From Calcarisporiella thermophila CBS 279.70 (lineage: Eukaryota > Calcarisporiellomycota): a stretch of DNA of 64,000 bases. Of the stretch, positions 46,377-58,029 are shown piece after piece (positions within the stretch are counted from its first letter, which is position 1; the number at the start of each line of letters is the position of its first letter). The position numbers and the translations under genes were made by a program. Under the pieces are notes generated by a model, which was not told the DNA's origin, did not search any database, and saw only the letters and a program-made list of their open reading frames with translations. Location of the stretch: positions 276,437 through 340,436 of the forward strand of contig NW_027192193.1 in assembly GCF_041956535.1 (NCBI RefSeq). Direction: 5' to 3'.

Positions 46377-46738
46377 AACGATCAAATCCAAGAATAATAA
46401 AGGTGTCTCTATGAATATAGAGATGAGTGTGACTGCCAAGACGGCCAATGATTAGCCACCCTCGACAAATATAAGAGTTTAATTTTCCCATCGTGAGCCG
46501 GGGGTGCCCCATTTTATTCTTATTGCGCATCTTGCCACACTGACAACTAGTGTTCGTGCTCCGCTCCAATATAGCCATAAAGCAAATTTAGCCGCATCAC
46601 GGCGTTAGAAATATCGAGTAAAGTATTTAAAGGCTTGGTCAATAACGCTTATGTTAATGACGAAGAAGCTAATGACTTTAATTTATTTGACTGTTGGCGG
46701 ATAACTGAGCTCCTGTCTTATTAATTGTTTTGCAGAAT
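46377..46738. other. divergent promoter region with probable eEF1A leader intron end
   Basis: Separates the tail-anchored protein gene from the eEF1A gene. TTGTTTTGCAG at 46725-46735 is a strong 3' splice site three bases before the eEF1A ATG, which suggests a leader intron; its donor is not certain. Confidence 0.5.
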
Positions 46739-48100
46739 ATGGGCAAAGAAAAGTCGCACATTGACATTATCTTTGTTGGCCATGTCGATTCCGGAAAATC
46801 TACAACCGCCGGCCACCTTATCTATAATCTGGGTGGTATAGACGATGCCACCCTCAGGAGATACGAGTCGGAAGCCGAAGGTTTGGGCAAGGGCTCATTC
46901 AAGTACGCGTGGGCGCTCGATAATCTCAAGGCCGAGCGAGAGCGAGGCATCACAATTGACATTGCATTGCAAAAGTTTGAAACCTCCAAACACACGGTTA
47001 CTGTTATCGATGCTCCAGGACATCGTGACTTCATAAAAAACATGATTACGGGCACCTCGCAGGCCGACTGTGCTGTGCTGGTAGTGGCTGCAGGGAATGG
47101 CGAGTTCGAAGCCGGCTTTTCTAAGGATGGCCAGACCCGTGAGCACGCCCTTCTCGCATACACGCTCGGCGTTAAGCAGCTCATAGTGGCCGTCAACAAG
47201 ATGGACAACGCCAATTGGGCCGAAGACCGATACAATGAAATCGTGAATGCAGTGTCAGCCTTCCTTAAAGACATTGGATACGATCTCAAAAATGTGCTCT
47301 TTGTGCCTATTTCGGGTTACCACGGTGACAACATTACGGAGCCATCAGAAAAGACCCCGTGGTACAAGGGTTGGGAGAAAGTGACAAAAGGCGGGGTTGC
47401 CAAAGGAAAAACGCTTGTGGAAGCAATTGACGCGATTGAGTCTCCGGCACGCCCGGTGGATAAGCCTCTGCGTCTACCTCTGCAGGACGTATACAGCATT
47501 GGTGGAATAGGAACGGTTCCGGTTGGCCGCGTTGAGACTGGCTACATTGAACCCGGAATGGTTGTTACCTTTGCACCTTCTGGTGTGTCTGGAGAGGTTC
47601 AATCTGTTGAAATGCACCATGAGCAGCTCAAAAAGGCGGTCCCTGGGGACAATGTTGGCTTCAGCGTGAAGGGCATCCCGATGAAAGAACTTCGGCGTGG
47701 ATATGTTGCCTCAGACTCGAAGAGAGATCCCGCCAAGCAAGCCCTCTCTTTCATTGCTCATGTCATCATATTGCATCACCCCGGAGAAATCACGGTGGGT
47801 TACCAACCCGTGGTAGACTGTCACACTTCGCACATCCCGTGCAAATTCACGGAGATTTTGGCGAAACTCGACCGCCGCACCGGTAAGAAGATCGAGGATA
47901 ATCCCCAGAGTCTCAAGCAAGGCGATTCCGCTATCGTGAAGCTGGTCCCGTCGAAACCTATGTGCGTGGAGGCCTACACCGACTATCCTCAACTTGGCCG
48001 ATTTGCCGTGCGCGACATGAAGCATACGGTAGCTGTTGGAGTGGTCAAATCGGTCGAAAAAAGTGAGGGCCCGATGAGAGAGACTGCTACAACTCACTAA
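46739..48100 (+). CDS. TEF1: translation elongation factor eEF1A, divergent copy
   Basis: eEF1A delivers aminoacyl-tRNA to the ribosome. The coding part is one exon of 453 residues starting [10 protein letters not shown]. All GTPase motifs are present: [18 protein letters not shown], and S-G-Y-H-G-D-N in place of the common S-G-x-N-G-D-N. Domains 2 and 3 are complete ([44 protein letters not shown]). Oddities: Gln instead of the near-invariant Trp in [12 protein letters not shown], several changes in the switch I region ([16 protein letters not shown]), and no Lys-rich C-terminal tail; the protein ends RETATTH. It may be a second, specialised copy or simply this lineage's form. The start is the ATG after the likely leader intron. 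Confidence 0.93.
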   Translation: MGKEKSHIDIIFVGHVDSGKSTTAGHLIYNLGGIDDATLRRYESEAEGLGKGSFKYAWALDNLKAERERGITIDIALQKFETSKHTVTVIDAPGHRDFIKNMITGTSQADCAVLVVAAGNGEFEAGFSKDGQTREHALLAYTLGVKQLIVAVNKMDNANWAEDRYNEIVNAVSAFLKDIGYDLKNVLFVPISGYHGDNITEPSEKTPWYKGWEKVTKGGVAKGKTLVEAIDAIESPARPVDKPLRLPLQDVYSIGGIGTVPVGRVETGYIEPGMVVTFAPSGVSGEVQSVEMHHEQLKKAVPGDNVGFSVKGIPMKELRRGYVASDSKRDPAKQALSFIAHVIILHHPGEITVGYQPVVDCHTSHIPCKFTEILAKLDRRTGKKIEDNPQSLKQGDSAIVKLVPSKPMCVEAYTDYPQLGRFAVRDMKHTVAVGVVKSVEKSEGPMRETATTH

Positions 48101-49069
48101 AATAGTAGCTGTTAGGTTGTTAAGTAATAATTTTTGTCTTCACATCTGTGAACATTCACTACAATCTTTGTATTCTATTATTAAAAAACGTTCACTTGGA
48201 AATTTTTGCAAAAATATGAGTAATTATGTGTTGTATGTACTTCTTTGTATAGTTTACGTTCGCATGCAACATTAAATGTAATAAATACGAGATAGGATTT
48301 TGATCATTACAAGATGGAGGTATATGGACGTTGGAAATTAGGGTTTTCTGTGGAATCTGTCAGATAAAATATAGAGGCCAAGTCCCCCCAAAAAATCACT
48401 GTGCTATACTGTGAATATTTGTGATCCCCTGTTCCGAAAAAAAAGGAAGCGTAATACAGGAGAGGATGCCAACAGTTAAATGGTGAAGGCTAATAAATAA
48501 CGGGTCCGGTGAAGTTAAAGGAGGCTATCTCTCGGCAGTACCCCCCACTCACGATAGGTGAATCGTTCACCCAGAAAGTAAGAAAACACACCCCTTTTAT
48601 TATTGTTTTAACGTTATTTCCTCTATATCTTTCATATGCATACTGGGGTGATGAGCCACAATAACCTTATTAAACCGACAATTAATTCTTGATTTGTCGG
48701 TTTGGTTAAATCCAGGGCTTTCTATATCTTTCCATGGAGATAACTATGAACAAGAAAGCATGGTAGAGAATTGATTCCCCTTTTTATCTTACTTACCCAC
48801 ACATTACTATTTGTGTATGTGTGAAAGTATACTTCCACATCGTCCATGACAGACCATTTATATAGTCAATACAAGAGAGAATCTTCCGTAGACAGCTATA
48901 TCAAACAAGAGCTCACATGCAGCCAATCAAACCCTTTGCTTCAGAACGAGGGGATTGGTCAGAAGCTTTAAAAACCCTAGTTTACTGAGGGATTTTCGAA
49001 TTATAGCTTTACATTATAATCAATACCTCTTGAAGTGATTAATTGTGTTATTCTGGTTCAACACCTAAA
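48101..49069. other. intergenic, no gene seen
   Basis: 3' flank of eEF1A, then about 0.9 kb without a convincing frame. Telobox-like words lie at 48338-48347 and 48972-48979; the second is about 90 bases before the SERF start codon and overlaps a TTTAAAAACC stretch. Confidence 0.5.
48672..48703. repeat. perfect 10-bp inverted repeat (hairpin)
   Basis: AAACCGACAA (48672-48681) and TTGTCGGTTT (48694-48703) are exact complements with a 12-base loop. It is in intergenic DNA and may be a protein-binding site, an RNA hairpin or a remnant of an element end. Confidence 0.6.
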
Positions 49070-49466
49070 ATGACTCGTAAGTCTTTCCATTTTTCCACGA
49101 TGAGTCAATCAAGGTAATCCAATTGACGTAAATAGGAGGCGACCAACGTGAGCGCGATCGTCTTAAGAATCTGAAGAAAAATCAAGAAAAGAGCAAAGGC
49201 AAGCGTAATGACGGGGTATCGGTAACCAAACGCAAAGAGAAGTGAGTGGGCATATTAAAAAAATGAGGATTCAACCATAAGTTAATTTTATCCCTATATG
49301 TAGTGATGCTGAAATTATGCGAGAGAAGCAAAAGGTATGTTTGACTGAATGAAAACAATCTGCTGTGGAGGCAATTATAGGTAAAACTTTTCTGTTCTCT
49401 CCTCTTGTGGTTTTACAGAAAGCTATGGAGGCCAAGTCAGCGGCTTCAGCAACGAAAGCAAAATAG
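49070..49466 (+). CDS. SERF/4F5-family small basic protein
   Basis: Four exons, 49070-49076, 49136-49241, 49304-49334 and 49419-49466, give 63 residues with matching phases. The first coding exon has only 7 bases. The start MTRGDQRERDRLKNLKK and KGKRNDGVSVTKRK match the 4F5 motif of SERF proteins, and the rest is a Lys/Ala-rich helix (EIMREKQKKAMEAKS). SERF proteins are small, highly charged and bind nucleic acid and amyloid-forming proteins. A possible alternative terminal exon is at 49650-49740, which fits the phase of exon 2. Confidence 0.9.
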
Positions 49467-50313
49467 CCATGTGCTATTTCTTTTAACAGTTGATTCCTTA
49501 AAGCAGCGGCGCCGTCTTGTTCACAATAACTTCATGGGTAAATTCTCTAAAGATCCTGGCTTCTCTTTCCTTGTGATATCCTAAGCTAACCTCTTCCTAT
49601 TCTATCCGTCCGAACTCATTATTGTGCGCGTTTTTTTTTTTTGCAATAGTTATGAGCAGCTCTATAATCACTTTAATTCTTATGTTTATTACACTCTCAC
49701 CAAGAGTGAGATCGATTTTATATTGGAGAACTTAAGGTGAATAAAAAAATCCCTGCCACTTTGACTTGGTAAGAAATGTAGGCGGCTAGTTTCACGTCTA
49801 CACTAAGGTACTCAATAGAAAAGGAATTGTAAATTAAGGATCAGCCCGAGCATACTTGTGGCGATTATCGCATAAACTCAAGGCAATACATAACGTGTAA
49901 GCAAATCCTCCCCAATGTTCCTATTTCAAGCTAATCATCCGTGAGGGTGTACGCAAATCCTACCCCTAGATCAAGTTCTATATCACGCTTAATACACCTT
50001 TATATATTGTAATACTATTTTATAATTCAACATATTTGTACCATCCAAACTATATACGGACATTGCCAATAAATCTAATATATGTGAGTATGAGCGGGTA
50101 CTCTCAATGTCACTCCAAAGGGTGATCGAATAAAGCAAGGATGCCTCTCCCCACCTTATTTTCTAACATTTATGCAAAACGGCCTGCTGCGAAATTTACC
50201 ATTTCTATCGGACTCCTAAATCCTTTTGGCCAAATACGAAAAGAATAGTGCTATAAGAGCAGTCATTTGCCTCTCACCTTTCATCTCTCTGTCCATCTTG
50301 ACTAACGACTGCT
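49467..50313. other. intergenic with one exon-like segment
   Basis: Between SERF and the adaptin gene. An exon-like piece at 49650-49740 follows a T11 tract and a CAATAG acceptor and encodes 29 codons before TGA. Otherwise AT-rich and without a recognised gene. Confidence 0.45.
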
Positions 50314-52858
50314 ATGTCAGATGCAAAATATTTTCAGAGAGGTACGTGTATCACGCTTATAAATATGTTCCTTTTTGCTTAATAATACAACATAGCATTG
50401 CTGCAAATTCGAAGCATCATCCAAATTTCATCGATTAACAGATTTACTACTTCTCTCTCTCCTTCCATTCTATTAACAGGAAAAATCCAGGAGCTTCGTG
50501 CTGAGCTCAACTCTGACCGTCGCGATTCAAAGCATACTAACCGAAAAAATGTGATGAAGAAGATTGTTGCCAACATGACAATGGGTAACGACATGTCGCC
50601 CCTATTCCAAGACGTACTGTCATGCATGAATGTACCGGTCCTTGAAATCAAGAAGATGGTTTACCTCTACTTGATAAATTATGCACGGAGCAAGCCAGAT
50701 CTGGCCGTGCTAGCATTAGATACATTCATGCGAGTAATTACGCCCCTGTAATCGTTTTTGTTGTCTAGAAATTAATCGTTTGATAATTAGGATGTGGAAG
50801 ACCCGAACCCGTTGATTCGAGCCCTCGCCATTCGTACTATGGGATACATTAATGTTGACAAAATTCTTGATCACCTTGTTGATCCGCTTCTGAATTGCTT
50901 ACGTGACCAAGACCCATACGTGCGTAAAACCGCTGCCATATGTGTTGCTAAATTGTATATGCATGACCCACTCCTTGTAGAAAATGAGCATTTTGTTGAA
51001 ATTTTAAAGGATATGTTGACGGACTCGAATCCAACGGTAAGGGATCGCTGTGGATCCTCAATACACATAAAGACCTAAGAAATCTTAATTATCGTGGATG
51101 CATGTTTTAATTGGAATAGGTCGTCTCTAATGCTATTGCTGCTTTGACTGAAATTTGCGAGCGTTCAGAGAATATTCAGTTAAAATTAAACATGCCTATT
51201 GCTAGTAAACTGGCTGCTGCTCTGAATGAATGTTCCGAGTAAGCTTCTTTTTTGTTTGATTTTGTTCATCTGACGCTGGAGCGGCTCAACCATATTCTTT
51301 TAATAGATGGGGCCAAACCTATATTCTTGAGGCATTAATGTTCTTTGTGCCCCAAGAATCGGGGGACGCTGAAATTATGGCGGAGCGCATCGCTCCTCGC
51401 TTACAGCATGCCAACTCGGGTGTAGTCTTGGCTGCAGTAAAAGTAATAATGTATCTTCTAAACTACATGAAAGAAGAAGATGTACCGGCCTTATGCAAGA
51501 AGCTGTCCCCGCCCTTAGGTAATGGCTATAGAATTCTTCTTGGAAAATAATAATAGCCTAATATCGCTAATAATACGTGGTGGTACATTTGTATGCAGTT
51601 ACCTTGCTATCCAAAGAACCAGAGGTACAATATGTCGCACTCCGCAATATTCTCCTTGTGATTCAAAAATATCCGGACGTGCTTCGCAATGATCTTCGTC
51701 TCTTCTTCTGCAAATACGACGACCCGATTTACGTGAAATTAGCCAAGCTCGAAATTATGTTTAGGCTGGCCAATGCCGAGAATGTCGAGCAGGTTTTATC
51801 CGAATTGAAAGAGTGAGCTTTTTTACAGCCATCCTCTCATACACACGGAGTGGTATGAGCATTCAAACGAAAATGCTAATTTCTGTGAGAATAGGTATGC
51901 GGTTGAGATTGACGTGGATTTTGTGCGAAAGTCGGTAAGATCAATTGGACGCTTGGCTGTGAAAATTGAGTCAGCAGCGGAGCGCTGTATTGCCACACTG
52001 TTGGAGCTTATTCAAACCAAAGTCAACTATATTGTGCAAGAAGCGATTGTTGTGATTAAGGTGATTACAAGTAGATTTTCAGCGGCCGAAGGCGACCAAG
52101 TACTCACTCTTGTGTATTTACGATAGGACATCTTTAGAAAATATCCCAACCAGTACGAGACCATCATTAGTACTCTGTGCGAAAATCTTGACTCCCTGGA
52201 TGAACCCGACGCTAAAGCTGCCATGATTTGGATCATTGGCCAATATGCCGATCGCATTGAGAACTCGCACGAGCTTCTTGACGATTTCCTGTACAACTTT
52301 CTTGAGGAACCTGTGGAAGTACAACTTGCCCTGCTCACAGCCACCGTTAAACTTTTTATAAAGCGCCCAACAGTCGGACAGGATCTGGTGCCTAAAGTCC
52401 TGAAGTGGGCCACCGAGGAAGTGGACAATCCAGATCTCAGAGACCGTGGCTTTATTTACTGGAGACTGCTTTCCACGGATCCGGCGGCCGCGAAGGAGGT
52501 TGTGCTGAGTGATAAACCTCAAATCTCAACCGAAACGGAGCGAATGGATCCCGTAATGCTCGATGAACTTCTGTTGCATATAGCAAGCCTCTCCTCTATC
52601 TACCACAAGAGCCCGACCTCGTTTATACGCTATTCAAAGCCACGATTCTTGATCCCTTCCCCAGTCTTACGGTACGGCAGCTCTTTGGTTGCTCAGTTAC
52701 CGCCCCAGCCGACGGGGTTATTACAGGAAGAGCAACAGCAAACTCAGGAAGATCCTTTTGGACAACCACTGGGCGTGGTGGATAACCCTTACGTGAACGA
52801 CCCGGTCCTCGCAATCGCAAATGCACAACAGCAGCCGCATGATTTGCTTGGGCTTTAG
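50314..52858 (+). CDS. AP-1/AP-2 complex beta-adaptin
   Basis: Large subunit of a clathrin adaptor that sorts cargo at the Golgi/endosome or plasma membrane. Exons 50314-50341, 50480-50733, 50791-51036, 51120-51238, 51307-51518, 51599-51812, 51895-52060 and 52127-52858 give 656 residues. Exon 1 encodes [10 protein letters not shown], matching the usual start before [10 protein letters not shown]. Trunk landmarks are [59 protein letters not shown] and [11 protein letters not shown]. After ~residue 580 there is a Gln/Pro linker ending HDLLGL, a clathrin-box-like motif. The C-terminal ear domain is absent, as in some fungal beta subunits. AP-1 versus AP-2 cannot be decided by eye. Confidence 0.93.
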
Positions 52859-53308
52859 CTTTACCTCTTTCCCTGTGGGTTTTGAAGGGTCTTTTTTTGC
52901 TATTTAATCTTTTGATATCATTTCAAACTATATCTATCTATCTAAATATCTCTATCTATATATATTTATTCTTATAATCTATCTGTCCTTCTATTTTATT
53001 TGCTAGCTTTCTATTCAATATTTTTGTTATTTTTTAAAACTATTGCCGAAAAGGTAATAGGATATGCATTATCTTGCTAGCTATTTTCTCTAAACACCCT
53101 TGCCTTTTATTTCTTTCGCCTTTAATACACGAGAGAAAAGAAACAATTCTTTATTTATCTATAGACAAAATATAAATATCGATTGTCCCTCAAAAAAAAA
53201 AAATCCAGTGGAAAGGATCATTAGAGATGGAGTAAACACAAGAAAGATAGAGATAATGAAAAGGTAAAGTTTACATTGGATATCTCTCCTGTTTCCAATC
53301 TTACGAAA
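52859..53308. other. convergent intergenic region with TATC repeat
   Basis: 3' flanks of the adaptin and glutamine synthetase genes. A TATC-rich microsatellite lies at about 52929-52966. No gene was recognised. Confidence 0.6.
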
Positions 53309-55065
53309 CTATATTAATTCTAGGTAACGGCGCACTTCCCATTCTGTCACTGCAGTTTCCCATAGTCGCCACTCGTGCAACCGTGTTTTTCCGTAGTGGT
53401 CAACGAATCCATCGCCCAGCACCTGACGAGCAATACTTCCACTCTCCATCAGTTTACGCGTTGCATCAATGAGCGACTTTGCAAGCCTCTCCCTTTCGCC
53501 AAGCTTTTCATTGGGCTTTAGTGGAGAGATAGGAATTTCGACCTTATTTTCAATACCCCACGCACCAGCCGCTAGGACGGCTGCGATCGCAAGGTGTGGA
53601 TTAATGTCAGCACCGCTGACACGCTAAAAGTCAGGGAAGAATATATAAAATGTTAGACCCAGAAGATGAACAAAAAAAAATATTCCGTTCACCATTTCCA
53701 ACCGAGTTGCAGAAGGATTGCAGACGGGGGGTGAAATGACTCGAACAGCGGCAATTCGATTTTCGAGTCCCCATGACACAACAATAGGGGCCCAATAGTT
53801 TTCGACCAGCCGTTTATAGCTGTTGATGGTTGGAGCGAACACGGCCATGCAGCTGGGCAGAGCAACCAGCAGACCCCCCAGGAACCATCTCATGATTTGG
53901 CTCATTCCGCGAGCATCCTCCCACTCTTCTTTCTCGCTGCCAGAAGTAGACTGCTCACCTTCTGGCTTTGCAAAGACATTGTGGCCTCCTTTTAGGTCAC
54001 GCAGAGAAAAGTGAAGATGGCCAGAGCAACCTGGTAGATCATTGTGAGGCTTTGCCATGAAAGAGGCAACAACACCGTGCTCTAAGCCAATTTGCTTGAC
54101 TGCGGTTTTGAAGAGAGTGGCACGGTCTGCCATTTCGGCAGCGTTAGTATAAGCCAGTGCAGCCTCGAAGACACCAGGACCTAGTCAGAGAAATACATAT
54201 GAACGACCTAATAGGATTAGTTGGTAGAGAATACATACCGGTTTCCGTGTGCCATCCTTCGAGAGGTACATTGAATTCGCGACACTTGTTGAAAACGTCC
54301 ATATAGAAACCCTGGTTTAGGACCGGTCGTAGTAGTGAGTAACCAAACATTCCGGGTGTGAGGGGAGTGGGGTTGACGTGGTTCTTTTCAGCAAGAGTCT
54401 CGGGTGTCTCTGTGTTTCCATCAAGATTTTCCGTGTTTAACATCATAAAAATCCGCTCCCATCAGTAACGAGTTACCTTTAAAATTGAAAAACTCAAATT
54501 CCGCACCGCACATAGCTTCGTATCCCAAAGCCTTCAGGCGTTCTATTTGGCGTCGCAACAGGCTGCGCGGACACATGTTAAGTGGCTGGCGGGTGTGTGG
54601 ATCCACGAATGAACACAAGAAAAATGGAATGTTATTCTCCCAAGGAATGCGGCGGAAAGTAGAGAGATCAGGAATGCAGAGAATATCCGAATAGCCTGTA
54701 TACGTGCAAACATTTGGAATTAGTGATGAAATACTCGTGGCATCCAACCAATGTATAGCACCTGTTTCCTCATTGGACACCGCAACCTTCTCGGTGTAGG
54801 TTTTATCGTGGAGATCCCAACCGAAGATAACACTGCAGAAACCTACCCACGATGAAAAGGTATACATCGATCTACTTAACTTCATTGATTTTTAATCGTG
54901 CACCTTACCAATGCCATGTTCTATCGCGCTAAGGAATTTAGATTTCTGGATAATTTTGCCTCGCAATACGCCGTCGATGTCAACACCTGCAATGCGCACA
55001 CATTCATCATTCTCAAGCAGCTCAACAGTCTCCTCATAGTTAGTAGGTTTTCTATGGGATGCCAT
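53309..55065 (-). CDS. type-I-like glutamine synthetase family protein (FluG C-terminal/lengsin-like)
   Basis: Exons on the minus strand are 55065-54909, 54842-54762, 54695-54477, 54409-54239, 54180-53693 and 53623-53309, giving 476 residues. Active-site landmarks of the glutamine synthetase fold are seen: GAEFEFF and HTETGPGVFE (metal Glu), KPHNDLPGCSGHLHFSL (ATP and metal), NSYKRLVENYWAP, SWGLENRIAAVRV and RLEMRVSGADINP. The order and spacing are those of bacterial-type GSI proteins found in fungi beside the normal GSII. Such proteins may make gamma-glutamyl compounds rather than glutamine; the substrate is not known. Intron 54761-54696 is 66 bases with no stop and keeps the frame if retained, but family spacing favours its removal. 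Confidence 0.9.
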
Positions 55066-56592
55066 CTTGATATCGAAAAATGCGGAAATATGTGGTATGG
55101 GTGGTTGCGTTCAATCTAAGCAAAAGCTCAGTCAAAGAGGGAAATTTCTAAGTGCTCCAGAACTAAGAATTTCAGAGCCGTGATCATGCGACGTGTACTC
55201 TTGCCACCGAGGCCCTCGCGGCTGTTGATTCGTTGCTGCATCCAGTGTATCCATTTCCTTACCAAAATCCCATAGTTACTAAAACTAGTCCCACCCAAAT
55301 TCATGCCCCGCCATCTCCGTTTTTCTCTCAGAGGCTTGACATCATGTCCAGCCACCCAAATCGATACTTATAGTTAATGATTGTAATTCCAACTCAAACC
55401 TAATATTCATTGTTAGAGGGGTCTCTTTGCCCTCATGCAACGCGGAATACATTAAGATTCAGCTCATTACACTATAGAGGAGGATGGGGATCATAAAGGA
55501 TTGCATCGTATCGATTATCTCGATTTCACTCCGATAGAAATGTATATGCAGCATCGTTTTGCCTGAAAATGCGCTCAGCAAATTGCTTGTGGGAGGCCAG
55601 GAGGTGATTATATGAGTGAGAAATGCACATGCTGGCTTCGTTGATGGAGGCCACAATCCTGTATACAGGAAAGGCCGTGGGATAATCTGCCAGTGATCAA
55701 GGTCCAAGCGCTTTCCCAGGAGTCGAAGTGGAGCCAGAGCTCAATCTATCATGCCCGCCTCTCGTTCAGTTGCTACTTTCTATCTCACAACACCGTAAAT
55801 TTCGCACTAACCTCTGCCTAAAGGAGAGAAGGTAATTGTGCAGTAGAGACCTGAGCTTTTCCTTAGCGCCGTGAAATGCTTGGCTAGTTGGGGGGTCTCT
55901 AATTGAAAAATACACGTGTGCTTAGCGGGGATTTGGCTTAAGGAGAGGCCGAGACCGAAGTGATAGCTTGGAAATCCCCATGTGTAGATATCCTCTGGAT
56001 AAAAAGTATTTCATAGCGCCACCATCGCCTCCCGAGAATTTTCCATCCCTCCAGTCCCCATAAACTATCAATTAATGGCTCTTCTGCAAGTGCGCCATCT
56101 AAAATCTTGTAAAATGAGTTTAAATTGCTAGTTTTAATATTAATGGATTCCCGCACATTTCAAGAATTTATCAGAATACGAGACGAAAAAAGACATAATA
56201 ATAGCTTTTCTATCACAAAAATAAAGGAAAAAAGGAGAAGGAAAAACAAGAGAAAGAAAAAAGAAAATCCCTCAAATTCTTTATGAATTAAAAAAAAAGC
56301 AAGTCAAGGCAAAAAAAAAATATATAAGAAGAGATAGAAAGGATGAGTATAAAAAATAATAGAATGAATAAAGAAAAAATGGCTTGCACTTAAAAAATCA
56401 TAATATAAAACAACTTTATGTTGCCGTGTTTTCAATTTTTTTTTTGGTTAGTAAATAGGAATAGAAATCATAATAAGGGGGATGAAAGAGAAAGCACCTG
56501 ATCCCATATGTGATTCTTTCACTTAAGAAAAAAAAATGAAGACGGTGAAAGCGGGAGATTACAAATAATAATAGGGAGAGCATTGAAACTAT
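55066..56592. other. intergenic, no gene seen
   Basis: About 1.5 kb between glutamine synthetase and RHO1. The minus frames at 55128-55355, 55459-55707 and 55938-56156 have no family features. From ~56170 the strand is A-rich and probably includes the RHO1 3' untranslated region. Confidence 0.5.
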
Positions 56593-57309
56593 TCACAGCA
56601 CCAAGCATTTCTTCTTGTTCTTATTTCCACGCTGTTTCACCAGGAGAGCGGCGCGAGTCGCATGCTCGAAGACATCCCGGACTCCCTCTCCTGTCTTAGC
56701 GGAGCATTCTAGATATTTGTAGGCTCCGATCTTTTGTGCAATTGTCATGCCCTCCTCGGGGGAGACAGGTCTTTGAGAAGTTTTGCGTAGTTCTTCAATA
56801 ACCGCGGGATCGTATCGCAGATCTTTCTTACAGCCAACCAACAGAATGGGCAGGTTGGGACAGAAGTGAATGACCTCGGAGACCCATTTTTCTTGAACGT
56901 TGTCCAGGGAGTCGGGCGAATCGATTGCGAAACAAATAAGAATGACATGAGAATCGGGATAGGAGAGAGGGCGGAGACGATCATAGTCTTCTTGGCCACT
57001 ATTTCCAAGGATATTCTCATTAAACGAAGTGAGAAATTTCAGTGTGAACTAGAATTATTTACGCTGTATCCCAAAGCGCTAATTCAACATGCTTGCCATC
57101 CACCTCCACATCCGCAACGTAGTTTTCGAAAACAGTAGGAACATAAAACTATCCCCAAAATCATTAGTCTTCCATTATCTGTTCGTCTAACCAATGCTGA
57201 AGCCATCTGTTACCTCAGGAAAAGTTCCTTTAGAAAACACAATTAACAGGCAAGTTTTCCCGCATGCACCATCCCCTACAATCACAAGCTTCCGGCGAAG
57301 TTCGGCCAT
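56593..57309 (-). CDS. RHO1: Rho1 (RhoA-like) small GTPase
   Basis: Membrane-bound switch that controls beta-glucan synthase, protein kinase C and actin. Minus-strand exons 57309-57214, 57148-57063 and 56998-56593 give 195 residues. It has GDGACGKT (P-loop), [16 protein letters not shown] (effector), [23 protein letters not shown] (G4), [14 protein letters not shown] (G5) and the Rho insert. The C-terminus has a basic patch NKNKKK followed by CLVL, a CaaX box whose final Leu directs geranylgeranylation. Length is normal. Confidence 0.96.
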
Positions 57310-58029
57310 TTTAGCTTTTTACACTGTATACTGACGTTGCGATGAATCAAGAATAGATTAAGCCTAGAAATTAAAAGAGTTGTACTATAATTAGCCAAAT
57401 CCAATCAAAGTAGCGAGATGAAGGATCAAGAAAACGTGAAAAAAAAAAATCATCAGCCCCGCGGATGCTTAAGTAGGAGCAAATAACGAGGTGTAATTTC
57501 ATCCCATCAACGATTTTTAAAAGTTAAGAAAATAAAAAACAATCGCCAGAAAACTGATGTACAATGCACTTTATCTCACTATAACCAACATATAAGAACA
57601 GGTATAGACACGTAAAACTATACCTTGCTGATCCGGAGAAGAAGAGTGGATTAGATAGTGTAGCAAATAAGATAAGCTTAACAATATAATAATGTTGAGA
57701 ATAAAAATAGAATTGATTTTGAAATCAGAAGAAAAAAAGAGAAGAGGGCTTGTACGGCAGGAACAGAGAACGAAAATGAGGCCGTGGGTTCCGCAATGCA
57801 AAAAAGATCTACACTACAAAATTGAAATCAAAAAAATCTTGATTATTTATTTGGACCATAGGCCTCCATTTCCCATTCCGATTTTTACAGTACAGTCCTC
57901 TGTGTTCGCATATGAAAAAATTAGACCATTGAACTGGTAAAGTTATTCTTCTAAGTTTATTATTAATAAAACAAGTATGGATGATTTTATTATATCCAAA
58001 TTCTCAAGACAGTCCCCCCTATTTGCAAA
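57310..58029. other. intergenic, AT-rich
   Basis: RHO1 promoter and UFD2 3' flank. Short frames only; nothing recognised. Confidence 0.6.
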
